Source of the DNA: Albidovulum sp.
GTDB taxonomy: Bacteria; Pseudomonadota; Alphaproteobacteria; Rhodobacterales; Rhodobacteraceae
Assembly: GCA_030837825.1 (NCBI GenBank)
Contig: JAUQYB010000011.1
Span: 1 to 29,262 of the forward strand
Reading direction: 5' to 3'
DNA: 29,262 nucleotides
This document shows positions 17,069 through 24,357 of this stretch, piece by piece; position 1 is the stretch's first letter; each line of letters opens with the position of its first letter. The position numbers were made by a program, and so were the translations under genes. The notes beneath the pieces were generated by a model. That model saw nothing but the letters and a program-made list of their open reading frames with translations, did not search any database and was not told where the DNA came from.

Positions 17069-17938
17069 ATGCCCGCCGACCCCATGACCGAAGACCGCTA
17101 CCACTACGGCGTGATCGCCCGCGCGCTGACGATCATCGACGACGCCGGTGGCGCGGCGCTGACGCTCGACGACCTTGCCGCCCGGCTCTCGATGAGCCCG
17201 GCGCATTTCCAGCGCGTCTTCACGCGATGGGTCGGGGTCAGCCCGAAGCGGTATCAGCAATACCTGACGCTCGATCACGCCAGGCGCCTGCTGGCCGAGC
17301 GCCACACGCTTCTCGACACCGCCGACGCGGCCGGCCTTTCCGGCGCCGGGCGGCTTCACGACCTCTTCGTGCGGTGGGAGGCGATGAGCCCCGGCGACTT
17401 CGCAAGGGGCGCCGAGGGGCTGGTGATCCGCTGGGGCCGGTTCGACAGCCCCTTCGGCCCGGTGCTGGTGATGGGCACCGACCGCGGCATCTGCGGGCTG
17501 GCCTTCACCGCCGAGACGACGCCGGAGGCGGCGATGGCCGACCTCTGCGCGCGATGGCCGAAGGCACGCTATGTGGAAGAGCCCGCAGCACTCCGCCCCT
17601 GGGTCGAGGCCGCCTTCGGCACCTCCGCGGCGGCGGACACCCCGGGCAGCGCCGCGCCGCTCCACCTGATCGGGGCGCCGTTCCAGATCAAGGTCTGGGA
17701 GGCGCTGCTGTCGATCCCCTCGGGCCATGTCGCCACCTATTCCGACATCGCCGCGCGCCTCGGCAACCCGCAGGCGGTGCGCGCGGTGGGCACGGCAGTG
17801 GGGCGCAATCCGGTCGCCTGGCTCATTCCCTGCCACCGGGCGATCCGCAAGAGCGGCGCGCTTGGCGGCTATCGCTGGGGATTGCCGGTCAAGCGGGCGA
17901 TGCTCGCCTGGGAATCGGCCCGCGCCGAGGCGGGATGA
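17069..17938 (+). CDS. AraC-type HTH fused to O6-methylguanine-DNA methyltransferase (Ada-like without N-terminal domain)
   Basis: A 289-residue fusion. Residues about 15-110 hold two AraC-type helix-turn-helix units (LAARLSMSPAHFQRVFTRWVGVSPKRYQQY, then AAGLSGAGRLHDLFVRWEAMSP). Residues about 115-285 form the methyltransferase, with FQIKVWEALLSIPSG, the DNA-intercalating region and the acceptor cysteine C255 in IPCHR, followed by GGYRWG. The N-terminal zinc-bound phosphotriester domain of E. coli Ada is absent. The suicide methyltransferase repairs O6-alkylguanine; how the DNA-binding part is switched without the Ada cysteine domain is not clear. GAGGAG lies seven bases before ATG 17069. The gene is in the same direction as the Hint gene upstream and the lipoprotein downstream, with gaps of 66 and 125 bases. 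Confidence 0.92.
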   Translation: MPADPMTEDRYHYGVIARALTIIDDAGGAALTLDDLAARLSMSPAHFQRVFTRWVGVSPKRYQQYLTLDHARRLLAERHTLLDTADAAGLSGAGRLHDLFVRWEAMSPGDFARGAEGLVIRWGRFDSPFGPVLVMGTDRGICGLAFTAETTPEAAMADLCARWPKARYVEEPAALRPWVEAAFGTSAAADTPGSAAPLHLIGAPFQIKVWEALLSIPSGHVATYSDIAARLGNPQAVRAVGTAVGRNPVAWLIPCHRAIRKSGALGGYRWGLPVKRAMLAWESARAEAG

Positions 17939-18063
17939 GCCGGCGCAAGCGTGCCGGCGGCGATGCGCGGAATGTTGCCGGAACCGGCATTCGGCGCGGG
18001 CGTTATTGCCTAACAGCGGGTAATCTCCGACCAGACGCAAAAGCAACAACCGGAGCAGCTTCC

Positions 18064-18726
18064 ATGCCTATGTCCAAGACCCTTCTCGGCGGTGCCGCCG
18101 TGGCCATGCTTCTGGCCGCCTGCACCCCGACCGACCAGTATTCGGCCGATCCCAACCAGCGCACCAAGGAAGGCGCGCTGACCGGCGCCGGGATCGGCGC
18201 GCTGGCCGGCATCCTCACCGGCGAGGGTGGCAAGGACAAGCTCGACCGTGCCGTGGTGGGCGCGGCGATCGGCGGGCTTGCCGGCGGGGTCGTCGGCTCC
18301 AACCTCGACCGCCAGGCGCGCGAGTTGCAGGCCGAGATCAGCGACAGCCGGGTGCGGATCATCAACGAAGGCAACCAGCTCCGTGTCGTCATGCCCGAGG
18401 GCATCCTCTTCGCCACCGACAGCGCGGTGGTGCAGGGCTCGATCCAGAACGACCTCTATGCGCTGGCCGACAACCTCAACCGCTATCCCAACACCCGGGT
18501 GGAGGTCATCGGCCATACCGACAACACCGGCTCGGCCGCCTACAACCAGGACCTGTCGCAGCGCCGGGCGATGGCGGTGGCGGGGGTCCTGCGCGGCGCC
18601 GGTGTCGCCGGCGGGCGCGTCGTGGCCTACGGCCGCGGCGAGGATCTGCCGGTCGCGTCGAACCTGACCCCCGAGGGCCGCGCCCAGAACCGCCGGGTGG
18701 AAATCCTGATCATCCCGCAGGGCTGA
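18064..18726 (+). CDS. OmpA-family lipoprotein with glycine zipper
   Basis: A 220-residue outer-membrane lipoprotein. The signal ends in LLAAC with lipidated C20. Residues about 40-80 form glycine-zipper segments (GAGIGALAGILTG and AVVGAAIGGLAGGVVGS). The C-terminal half is an OmpA/MotB peptidoglycan-binding domain with the NTRVEVIGHTDNTGSAAYN block and QRRAMAVAGVL; the closing NRRVEI is also typical. It probably tethers the outer membrane to peptidoglycan and resembles the YiaD group. ATG 18064 follows CGGAGC; a second ATG two codons later is possible. A strong terminator lies 20 bases after the stop, so the transcript ends here. Confidence 0.93.
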   Translation: MPMSKTLLGGAAVAMLLAACTPTDQYSADPNQRTKEGALTGAGIGALAGILTGEGGKDKLDRAVVGAAIGGLAGGVVGSNLDRQARELQAEISDSRVRIINEGNQLRVVMPEGILFATDSAVVQGSIQNDLYALADNLNRYPNTRVEVIGHTDNTGSAAYNQDLSQRRAMAVAGVLRGAGVAGGRVVAYGRGEDLPVASNLTPEGRAQNRRVEILIIPQG

Positions 18727-18745
18727 CCGCGGGCCGCACCAGACC

Positions 18746-18772
18746 AAGGCCGGGCACCTGCCCGGCCTTTTT
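18746..18772 (+). terminator. Rho-independent terminator after OmpA lipoprotein
   Basis: AAGGCCGGGCA pairs with TGCCCGGCCTT around a two-base nominal loop, and the stem runs into TTTTT at 18768-18772. It is the clearest intrinsic terminator in the window. Confidence 0.9.
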
Positions 18773-18774
18773 CG

Positions 18775-18826
18775 TTGTCTCCGCCCCCGTCGCGGTCATA
18801 TATCTTGACCAATTCCGGAGAGAGAC
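18775..18826 (+). promoter_or_regulatory. Candidate promoter and GntR-type operator of the FadR-like gene
   Basis: TTGTCT (18775-18780) and TATATC (18799-18804) are spaced by 18 bases and each match the sigma-70 consensus in four of six positions. GGTCA (18794-18798) and TGACC (18806-18810) form an inverted repeat with a seven-base spacer overlapping the -10. GGT/ACC dyads are the usual targets of FadR/PdhR/LldR-type regulators, so autoregulation is likely but inferred. Confidence 0.45.
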
Positions 18827-19597
18827 ATGCCCTTTCAGAAGGTGGAACCCGAGAAACTGTCGCACAGCGTCGTCCGCCAGATCGAGGGGCTGATCCTGCG
18901 CGGCATCCTCCGCCCCGGCGAACGCCTGCCGTCGGAACGCGACCTCGCCGAACGGCTCGGCGTGTCGCGCCCCAGCCTGCGCGAGGCGGTGGCAGAGCTT
19001 CAGGAGGCCGGTCTCCTGACCACGAGGGCGGGCGCCGGCATCTTCGTGGCCGAGGTTCTGGGGTCGGCCTTCTCGCCGGCGCTGATCCGGCTCCTCGCGC
19101 GCCATGACGAGGCCGTCTTCGACTACCTCGCCTTCCGCCGCGATCTGGAGGCGCTGGCCGCCGAACGCGCGGCGCGGCTCGCCTCGGACACCGACCTGAA
19201 GGTGATCGACACGATCTTCGCCAAGATGGAGGCCGCGCATCTCAAACGCGATCCCGCCGACGAGGCGCGGCTCGATGCCGAGTTCCACATGGCGATCATC
19301 GAGGCCAGCCACAACGTCGTCATGCTGCACATGATGCGTTCGATGTTCGATCTGCTCCGGCAGGGCGTCTTCTACAACCGTCAGGTGATCTTCCGCCAGA
19401 AGACCACGCGGGGCACGCTTCTCGACCAGCACCGCGCGATCCGCGACGCGCTTTTCGCGCGCGACCCGGCCGCGGCACGGGCGGCGGTGGAAACCCACCT
19501 CGCCTTCGTCGCCCGCGCCCTCGACGAGGACCGCAAATCGGAACGCAACGAGGCCGTGGCGCGGCTTCGCATCGCCCAGGAAGAGGGGCGGGGCTAG
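18827..19597 (+). CDS. FadR/GntR-family regulator with FCD domain
   Basis: A 256-residue regulator. The winged helix-turn-helix in residues about 10-75 shows the GntR hallmark RPGERLPSERDLAERLGVSRPSLREA. The C-terminal FCD domain (about 85-230) keeps the likely metal-binding residues: D and H in DAEFHMAI, a histidine in LDQHRAI and one in VETHLAF. The closest pattern is that of LldR/GlcC/PdhR-type repressors that sense small hydroxy- or keto-acids; the ligand is unknown. ATG 18827 has GGAG upstream, directly after a dyad that may be its own operator. No metabolic target gene is adjacent, so its regulon lies elsewhere. Confidence 0.9.
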   Translation: MPFQKVEPEKLSHSVVRQIEGLILRGILRPGERLPSERDLAERLGVSRPSLREAVAELQEAGLLTTRAGAGIFVAEVLGSAFSPALIRLLARHDEAVFDYLAFRRDLEALAAERAARLASDTDLKVIDTIFAKMEAAHLKRDPADEARLDAEFHMAIIEASHNVVMLHMMRSMFDLLRQGVFYNRQVIFRQKTTRGTLLDQHRAIRDALFARDPAAARAAVETHLAFVARALDEDRKSERNEAVARLRIAQEEGRG

Positions 19598-19721
19598 ATC
19601 CGGGCTGTTGCCCCCCTGCACGATCCGCCGGCGATGGGCACCTGCCTCCCTTGACACGTGGCGGAGTGTCGCGGGACGCTGGCGCCGTGGCGACAACGCC
19701 ATGTGTGGACAGGGGACAGCG

Positions 19722-19988
19722 ATGGAACAGGTTCTTTCCCAACTGATCGGCGGGGCGATCGGCGGCCTCGGCGGCGGCAAGGCCGTGAAGGGCGCCGACA
19801 TGGGCAACATCGGCAATCTCATCGCCGGGGCGGTGGGCGGCGTCGGCGGCGGCCAGCTTCTGGGCGGGATGCTCGGCAGCGGCACCGACATTGCCGCGCT
19901 GGCAAGCAACCTCGTCGGCGGCGGCGTCGCCGGCCTGGTCGTGCAGGTCGTCGTCGGCATGATCGTCAAGCGGATGCGCGGCGCCTGA
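19722..19988 (+). CDS. Small glycine-rich hydrophobic protein, function unknown
   Basis: An 88-residue protein starting at ATG 19722 after AGGGGACAGC. I do not recognise a characterised family. It is dominated by Gly and small hydrophobic residues (LIGGAIGGLGGGKA, LIAGAVGGVGGGQLLGGMLG, LVGGGVAGLVVQVVVGMIVK) and ends in KRMRGA. At least one C-terminal membrane segment (about 63-84) is plausible, and the GxxxG spacing suggests close helix packing. There is no signal cleavage site. It follows the FadR-like gene by 124 bases and converges on a GNAT gene. It could also be a glycine-zipper membrane protein like the first part of the lipoprotein at 18064. Confidence 0.7.
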   Translation: MEQVLSQLIGGAIGGLGGGKAVKGADMGNIGNLIAGAVGGVGGGQLLGGMLGSGTDIAALASNLVGGGVAGLVVQVVVGMIVKRMRGA

Positions 19989-20012
19989 GCGCCGGCCCGG
20001 CGGAAACAGCGC

Positions 20013-20038
20013 GGCGGCCCGCCTCGCGGCGGGCCGCC
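20013..20038. terminator. Bidirectional hairpin between convergent genes
   Basis: GGCGGCCCGCC (20013-20023) and GGCGGGCCGCC (20028-20038) are perfect complements around a TCGC loop, an 11-bp stem between the glycine-rich gene and the GNAT gene. There is no T tract on either side. Confidence 0.6.
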
Positions 20039-20040
20039 CC

Positions 20041-20487
20041 TCACAACCGGATATCGTAGGTCATCCACTTCGTCCGCTCGGCCATCCGGTCGTAGACGGC
20101 GCGGGCGCGGTAGTTGTCCTCGGCGGTGATCCAGCGGATCACTGTCCAGCCTCGCGCCCGCCCCTCGGCCGCCAGAGCCGCGATCAGCGCATCGGCCACG
20201 GCCTTTCCCCGCGCCTCCGGTGTCACGAAGAGATCGTCAAGGAAGCCGCCGGTCGAGGCCGACAGCGGCCGCGCGAAAGCGCGGAAATGGGCAAGGCCCA
20301 GAAGCCGGCCGCCGGCATCCTCGGCCACCAGAGCCTCGGTTTCATGGGCCGGGTCGAAGATCCAGCCCCAGACGCACGCCCGCATCTCCGGCGTCTGCGT
20401 CACGCGGTAGAACTCGGCATAGCCGGCGTAGAGCTTTTCCCACGCCGCCCGGTCGCCCTCGGCCAGCCGCCGGATCGTAACCGCCAT
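20041..20487 (-). CDS. GNAT family N-acetyltransferase
   Basis: A 148-residue acetyltransferase fold. FLDDLFVTPEARGKAVADALIAAL is the beta4-alpha3 region with the acetyl-CoA pyrophosphate loop (Q/RxxGxG/A in the form PEARGKAVA), and ARAVYDRMA is the typical C-terminal helix. The substrate is unknown; the length and WITAEDNYRARAVYDR ending are like small diamine/aminoglycoside-type GNAT proteins. I chose ATG 20487 rather than GTG 20493, because GGGGGAGG abuts the GTG and is well placed for the ATG. It lies behind the atpF terminator, so it may have its own promoter or receive read-through. Confidence 0.88.
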   Translation of the reverse strand: MAVTIRRLAEGDRAAWEKLYAGYAEFYRVTQTPEMRACVWGWIFDPAHETEALVAEDAGGRLLGLAHFRAFARPLSASTGGFLDDLFVTPEARGKAVADALIAALAAEGRARGWTVIRWITAEDNYRARAVYDRMAERTKWMTYDIRL

Positions 20488-20508
20488 CGACACCTCCCCC
20501 GAAATGCA

Positions 20509-20531
20509 AGACCCGGCACCGGGCCGGGTCT
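20509..20531 (-). terminator. Hairpin after atpF (end of the F0 operon)
   Basis: AGACCCGG and CCGGGTCT form an eight-base stem with a seven-base loop. In the minus direction the stem is followed by TTGCATTT, a weak T-rich tail, which suits termination of the atpI-atpF transcript. Confidence 0.6.
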
Positions 20532-20553
20532 CACCCTAAGCGCTGCGCCTGCC

Positions 20554-21114
20554 TCAGTGAAGCCGGGTCTCGACCTCGCCGATCGACGCGTCGATCAGCC
20601 GGTTCTTCTCGGCCGCCGTCATCCTCGCCGCGATCAGGTCGCCGGCAGCGGCGACGGCGACGTTCACCGCCCGGTCGCGCACCTCGCGGACCGCCGCCGC
20701 CTCGGCCGAGGCGATCTGGTCCTCGGCGGCAGCCAGCCGCCGCGCGATCGAGGCCTTGAGATCGGCCTTCGCCTGCTCCGCCGCGGCGATCGCCTCGCGC
20801 TTGGCGGTCTCGACGATGCGGTCGGCCTGGTCCTGCACTTCCTTGTGCTTGCGCTCGTAGGAGGCGAGGATCGACCGCGCCTCGTCATGCAGCGCGCGCG
20901 CCTGGTCAAGCTCGGCCTTGATGCCTGCGGCGCGCTTGTCGAGAAGCCCGCCGATCAGCGCCGGAACCCGGAAGTAGACGAGCACGCCGATGAAGATCAG
21001 GAAGGCGATCGTGACGACGAATTCGGTCGAGCGCAGGGTGAAGAACGGCTCGCCCTCCGCCGCTGCGGCGGGGCCGGCGAGCATGAGCGCTGCGATGATT
21101 GCGATGCGGTTCAT
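20554..21114 (-). CDS. atpF: F0F1 ATP synthase subunit b
   Basis: A 186-residue peripheral stalk subunit. It opens with a signal-like segment ([19 protein letters not shown]), then a membrane helix at about 30-48 ([17 protein letters not shown]) followed by [17 protein letters not shown] and a long charged, alanine-rich coiled coil to the end, which dimerises with b' and reaches F1. The two hydrophobic segments are usual for alphaproteobacterial b, where the first may be cleaved. ATG 21114 overlaps a GGGGTGAGG ribosome site at the atpX end, four bases away. It is the last F0 gene; the F1 genes are not in the window. Confidence 0.95.
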   Translation of the reverse strand: MNRIAIIAALMLAGPAAAAEGEPFFTLRSTEFVVTIAFLIFIGVLVYFRVPALIGGLLDKRAAGIKAELDQARALHDEARSILASYERKHKEVQDQADRIVETAKREAIAAAEQAKADLKASIARRLAAAEDQIASAEAAAVREVRDRAVNVAVAAAGDLIAARMTAAEKNRLIDASIGEVETRLH

Positions 21115-21118
21115 GGCC

Positions 21119-21685
21119 TCACCCCTTCAGCCTGGTGGCGACGGCGTCGGCCACCGCCGCCGCGTCGGCCTTGCCGCCCAGCGCCGCGACGATCGCCTCG
21201 GCGGCATCCTTCGCGACCTCGACGACATTGCCCGCGGCACTCGCCCTGATCTCGTCGATGCGCCTGGTGCTCTCGGCGGTCCTGGCGGCGATCTCGGCAT
21301 CCGCCCTGGCGGTCGCCTTGTCGAGGTCCTTCTGGATCTCGGCCCGCGCCTCGGCGACGATCTTGTTGGCCTCGGTCCGCGCGTCGACCAGCGCCTGGTT
21401 GTAGGCCTTCTCGGCCGCCTCGGCCTTGAGCTTCAGGTCCTCGGCCGCGGCGATGTCGCTGGTGATCTTGCCCTGGCGGTCGGCGAGGATGCCGCCGATC
21501 CTGGGCAGGGCGACCCGGCTCAGGACGAGGTAGATCACCACCAGCGCCACCAGAAGCCAGAAGATCTGGTTCGGGAAGGTGGCGTAGTCGAGTTGCGGCA
21601 TCCCGGCGGATTGCGCCGCGTGGCCGGCGGATCCGGTCACCGCCTCGACGGTGCCCTGCGCGGCCTCTGTGGTCGTGTTTGCCAT
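21119..21685 (-). CDS. atpX: F0F1 ATP synthase subunit b'
   Basis: The second peripheral stalk subunit, found in photosynthetic and related alphaproteobacteria. It has 188 residues: a low-complexity N-terminus, then [36 protein letters not shown], which is the characteristic b' membrane helix with the FPNQ(I/L)FWL lead-in, and a long alanine- and glutamate-rich coiled coil. ATG 21685 (MANTTT) was chosen because GAGGGGGCCGAG precedes it; a start at 21712 would extend it by nine residues. The presence of both b and b' implies a heterodimeric stator. Also called atpG in some annotations. Confidence 0.94.
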   Translation of the reverse strand: MANTTTEAAQGTVEAVTGSAGHAAQSAGMPQLDYATFPNQIFWLLVALVVIYLVLSRVALPRIGGILADRQGKITSDIAAAEDLKLKAEAAEKAYNQALVDARTEANKIVAEARAEIQKDLDKATARADAEIAARTAESTRRIDEIRASAAGNVVEVAKDAAEAIVAALGGKADAAAVADAVATRLKG

Positions 21686-21713
21686 CTCGGCCCCCTCGAA
21701 ACCCAGGTACAAC

Positions 21714-21742
21714 CCGGACGGCGCAGGCCCTGCCCCGTCCGG
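21714..21742 (-). promoter_or_regulatory. Intercistronic hairpin between atpE and atpX
   Basis: CCGGACGG (21714-21721) pairs with CCGTCCGG (21735-21742), and the interior GCAGG (21723-21727) pairs with CCTGC (21729-21733) after a single C/C mismatch, giving an almost continuous 13-bp stem with a one-base nominal loop. There is no T tract. Placed right after the c-subunit gene, it could stabilise the upstream message or attenuate downstream transcription, so that more c than b' is made. Confidence 0.6.
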
Positions 21743-21765
21743 CCGTAAGGATGGTCAGTCGGGGC

Positions 21766-22005
21766 TCAGACGGCGAACATCAGCAGAAGCGCCACGAGGA
21801 ACGAGAAGATCCCCAGCGCTTCGGCAAAGGCGATGCCGATGAAGAGCGTGGCGGTCTGGCCGGCCGCGGCCGAGGGGTTCCTGAGCGCGCCGGCGAGGAA
21901 GTTGCCGGCGACGTTGCCCACCCCCATCGCCGACCCGCCCATGCCGATGCAGGCAAGGCCGGCGCCGATGAACTTGCCGATGGCTGCTGCTGCTGCGATT
22001 TCCAT
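21766..22005 (-). CDS. atpE: F0F1 ATP synthase subunit c (proteolipid)
   Basis: A 79-residue hairpin of two membrane helices that forms the rotating c-ring. Helix 1 holds the glycine run [18 protein letters not shown], the polar loop holds ALRNPSAA (conserved R42-N43-P44), and helix 2 holds the proton-carrying carboxylate E62 in [11 protein letters not shown]. Length is typical for alphaproteobacteria. TAAGGAGCAACGAC provides a strong ribosome site for ATG 22005, consistent with the high copy number needed. The gene lies 48 bases after atpB and 80 bases before atpX, the latter gap holding a long hairpin. Confidence 0.97.
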   Translation of the reverse strand: MEIAAAAAIGKFIGAGLACIGMGGSAMGVGNVAGNFLAGALRNPSAAAGQTATLFIGIAFAEALGIFSFLVALLLMFAV

Positions 22006-22053
22006 GTCGTTGCTCCTTACGGTTGGATTTGCTGAGTTGCGTTGAGACCGGCG

Positions 22054-22824
22054 TCAGTGGTGCGGATGCAGCGCATCCCTGAGGTAGACGCAGGTCAGGA
22101 TGGTGAAGACATAGGCCTGGATGAAGGCCACGAGGATTTCCAGCGCATACATCGCCGTGATTGCGAGGATCGACAGCGGCGTGACCGCGATGCCGATGCC
22201 CGAGATCAGCACCAGCGGCGCGAAGGCCGCGAAGACCTTGATCACCGCATGGCCCGCCATCATGTTGCCGGCAAGTCGGATGGAGTGGCTGACCGGGCGC
22301 ACGAAGTAGGAGATCACCTCGATCAGCGCCAGCACCGGCCTGAGCGCGAGCGGCGCCGACGACACCCAGAAGAGCCCGAGAAAGCCCGCCCCGTTCTTGA
22401 TGAAGCCGACAAGCGTGACGGTCAGGAAGACCGCGATCGCCATGAAGGCGGTGACCGCGATATGGCTCGTCGTCGTCAGCGCGCCGGGGATGAGGCCGAG
22501 GAAGTTCGAGAAGACGATGAAGCAGAACAGCGTGAAGATGTAGGGGAAGAACTTCAGCCCGTCCTTGCCGGCCACGTCCTCGACCATCTTGTGGACGAAG
22601 CCGTAGCCCAGCTCGGCGACCGACTGGAGCCGCGTCGGGATCAGCGCCCGGCCGCGGGTGCCGAGGACGAACAGCGCGAAGATCGCCAGAAGCGCCACCG
22701 CCATCCACAGCGTCGCGTTGGTGGGCGTGTACCAGTGGATCGGGCCTTCGCCGAACAGCGGCTGGATCTTGAACTGATCCATCGGATGGAACGTCAGACC
22801 CTCGCCATGCGCTTCCGTCGCCAC
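22054..22824 (-). CDS. atpB: F0F1 ATP synthase subunit a
   Basis: A 256-residue membrane subunit that forms the proton half-channels with the c-ring. The essential arginine R183 sits in [14 protein letters not shown], and the C-terminal helices contain [24 protein letters not shown] with the conserved glutamate and glutamine. [10 protein letters not shown] is another family block. The gene starts at GTG 22824 (VATEAHG; initiator Met), two bases after the atpI stop, with AAGGGGAAT upstream, so translation follows atpI closely. Six or so hydrophobic segments are visible. Confidence 0.96.
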   Translation of the reverse strand: MATEAHGEGLTFHPMDQFKIQPLFGEGPIHWYTPTNATLWMAVALLAIFALFVLGTRGRALIPTRLQSVAELGYGFVHKMVEDVAGKDGLKFFPYIFTLFCFIVFSNFLGLIPGALTTTSHIAVTAFMAIAVFLTVTLVGFIKNGAGFLGLFWVSSAPLALRPVLALIEVISYFVRPVSHSIRLAGNMMAGHAVIKVFAAFAPLVLISGIGIAVTPLSILAITAMYALEILVAFIQAYVFTILTCVYLRDALHPHH

Positions 22825-22826
22825 GT

Positions 22827-23156
22827 CTATTCCCCTTCGTCCCGGGCGGGGCCACCCGCCTGATTTTCGTCCTGGATCTCGCGGGCGGTGCGAAGCATCG
22901 TCTTCACCCCGGCCACGAAGCCCAGCAATGTGAACAGCACCAGAAACAGCGGCAGCGTGCCCAGCAGGACATCGAGCCCGTATCCGATGCCGAAGCCGAT
23001 CCCGAGACCCGCGACCAGCTCGATCACCATCCGCCAGCCCTGGCTGGCGGCCGAGTAATGCTCGTCACCGCGCGGTTTCGGAGCCCGGGCCTTCCGCGCC
23101 GCCGCGATCCGCTCCTCGAGCGCCTTCAGGCGGCCGGGATCGGGTTCGCCGGACAT
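22827..23156 (-). CDS. atpI: ATP synthase protein I (AtpI/AtpZ-like)
   Basis: A 109-residue assembly factor encoded first in the F0 operon. A charged N-terminus (about 1-38, including [17 protein letters not shown]) is followed by two membrane helices, [24 protein letters not shown] and [20 protein letters not shown], and a short acidic tail. Family members help assemble the c-ring. It begins 230 bases from the divergent arsR gene, and the operon promoter should lie there; AT-rich sequence around 23246-23275, including TAATAT and a TTTTT run, is the most likely place but shows no clean -35/-10 pair. Confidence 0.9.
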   Translation of the reverse strand: MSGEPDPGRLKALEERIAAARKARAPKPRGDEHYSAASQGWRMVIELVAGLGIGFGIGYGLDVLLGTLPLFLVLFTLLGFVAGVKTMLRTAREIQDENQAGGPARDEGE

Positions 23157-23339
23157 CGCAAAGGCCCCCTCGGTCAGTTCCGCGACAACTAGAGCGCCGG
23201 CGGGGGCGAGTCAATCCGCCGATTTCGGCCGGGGGACTCGCGCCAACAGACTGTAATATCTGTGGAATTTTTGCCGCCCGGTCCCCGCATCCGGCCCTGC
23301 CCGGCGCCGTTCGGCGGCCCCGCCCGCCCCCGCGCATAT

Positions 23340-23355
23340 TCAACCTTCCGGTTGA
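23340..23355 (+). promoter_or_regulatory. Palindromic operator upstream of arsR
   Basis: TCAACC-TTCC-GGTTGA is a perfect dyad with a four-base spacer, ending 31 bases before the arsR start. Its position and form suit autoregulation by the ArsR dimer. CATATT overlaps its left edge as a possible -10. Confidence 0.5.
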
Positions 23356-23386
23356 CGATCGCCGCGAAGGCCCGCAGGAAGGGGCG

Positions 23387-23728
23387 ATGACCCCGCGCCC
23401 CGCCCCCTCGCTTGACCGCATCTTCGCCGCAATCGCCGACCCCACACGGCGGGCTATCCTGACGATGCTGCTCGAGGACGACATGGCGGTGACCGACGTC
23501 GCCCACCCCTTCGACATTTCGCTCGCCGCGATCTCCAAGCACCTCGCGATCCTCGCCGGGGCGGGGCTGATCAGCCAGGAACGGCGCGGCCGGGTGAAAT
23601 GGTGCAAGCTCGAACCCGAGGCGATGCGCGCGGCCTCGGTCTGGATCCAGGGCTTCGGCCAGTTCGAGCCGCTCGACCTTGATGCCTTCGAGCGCTTCCT
23701 CGCCGCCGAGCTTCCCGGCACGGAGTGA
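23387..23728 (+). CDS. ArsR-family winged-helix regulator
   Basis: A 113-residue regulator with the ArsR core: DPTRRAILTMLLEDDMAVTDVAHPFDISLAAISKHLAILAGAGLI is the helix-turn-helix with the recognition helix SLAAISKHLAIL, and RRGRVKWCKLEPEAM is the beta wing. The cysteine pair of metal-sensing members is missing (its only cysteine is in the wing), so it probably responds to something other than arsenic or cadmium. Such proteins are often paired with SRPBCC genes, but none is here. AGGAAGGGGCG lies directly upstream of ATG 23387. A dyad at 23340-23355 is the likely operator. Its target gene is not obvious; the next gene encodes an unrelated small lipoprotein. Confidence 0.92.
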   Translation: MTPRPAPSLDRIFAAIADPTRRAILTMLLEDDMAVTDVAHPFDISLAAISKHLAILAGAGLISQERRGRVKWCKLEPEAMRAASVWIQGFGQFEPLDLDAFERFLAAELPGTE

Positions 23729-23850
23729 CCGGGGGGAGAGCTTGTGTCGGCTCCTGCCGCGTGCCCACGCCATGACGCCCTCGCGCGGATTTCCCATTGC
23801 GCCTGCCGCTGCGCGCTGCATCATCCCGGCACCAACGCAGGAGCTTTTCC

Positions 23851-24105
23851 ATGATGCGCGTTCTCGCAACCACCGTCTTTCTCGCCGGCTGCATGACAGG
23901 CGATCCCACTGGCTCCGTCACCAGAATGACCCTCGAATACCAAGTCGGCGAGGAGCTGATGAACGACTGCACCGTCCGGCGCAGCCGCTGCCCGGAATGG
24001 CTTGAGTTCAAGCGCGATTGGGAGGCGGACGTAAACTACATGACAACGTTTGAACGCAGCCTCGCTGCGCATAAGGCGCGCGTTGCGGCGGGCGGCGCTG
24101 TGTAG
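23851..24105 (+). CDS. Small putative lipoprotein, unknown function
   Basis: An 84-residue protein beginning at ATG 23851, seven bases after CAGGAG. A very short hydrophobic stretch ends in FLAGC, a good lipobox with C14 as lipid site. The mature part is polar and probably helical, with two more cysteines in NDCTVRRSRCPEW that could form a disulfide. I recognise no family. Base composition is clearly lower in G+C than its neighbours, with codons rarely used elsewhere in the window (AGA, ACA, GTA, TTT), so recent acquisition or weak selection is possible. It lies between arsR and a long non-coding stretch. Whether it is expressed is uncertain. Confidence 0.62.
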   Translation: MMRVLATTVFLAGCMTGDPTGSVTRMTLEYQVGEELMNDCTVRRSRCPEWLEFKRDWEADVNYMTTFERSLAAHKARVAAGGAV

Positions 24106-24133
24106 GCAAAACGCCACGACGGCACCATGCCGG

Positions 24134-24154
24134 GGAGACCGTCGCTTTCGCGGG
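24134..24154 (-). repeat. REP-like element, copy A
   Basis: On the minus strand this reads CCCGCGAAAGCG, then four bases, then TCTCC, the same core and spacing as copy B at 24358-24384. The hairpin is imperfect here. Confidence 0.55.
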
Positions 24155-24357
24155 GGTGACAGAAAAGCGCCACGCGCCCACCGCCTCGCCCGGGCGCCCA
24201 CCCCGGGCGGCGCCCGACCGCCCGCCCGGGCGGGCGCATTGCAACGTCACCAGCGGAACGACGGTCGGGAGAGCGGCACCATAAACAGCCCCAACCCGGC
24301 GGTGTGCAGCGCCCGCCCGCGGCCGGCCGCCGCCCTTCGCGCCTTCCCCCCCCTGCC

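Noticed and set aside
17976..17989. TGCCGG-AA-CCGGCA dyad as terminator or operator upstream of the lipoprotein gene
   Set aside because: The arms are short, there is no T tract, and such GC-rich dyads are frequent by chance at this base composition.
17227..18726. 499-codon plus frame joining the Ogt region to the OmpA lipoprotein
   Set aside because: The lipoprotein begins at ATG 18064 with a signal and lipobox; the upstream portion is an out-of-frame reading of the AraC-Ogt gene.
23246..23263. ACAGA-N8-TCTGT dyad between atpI and arsR as an operator
   Set aside because: Five-base arms with an eight-base gap are too weak to call without comparative data; it is only mentioned as part of an AT-rich patch.
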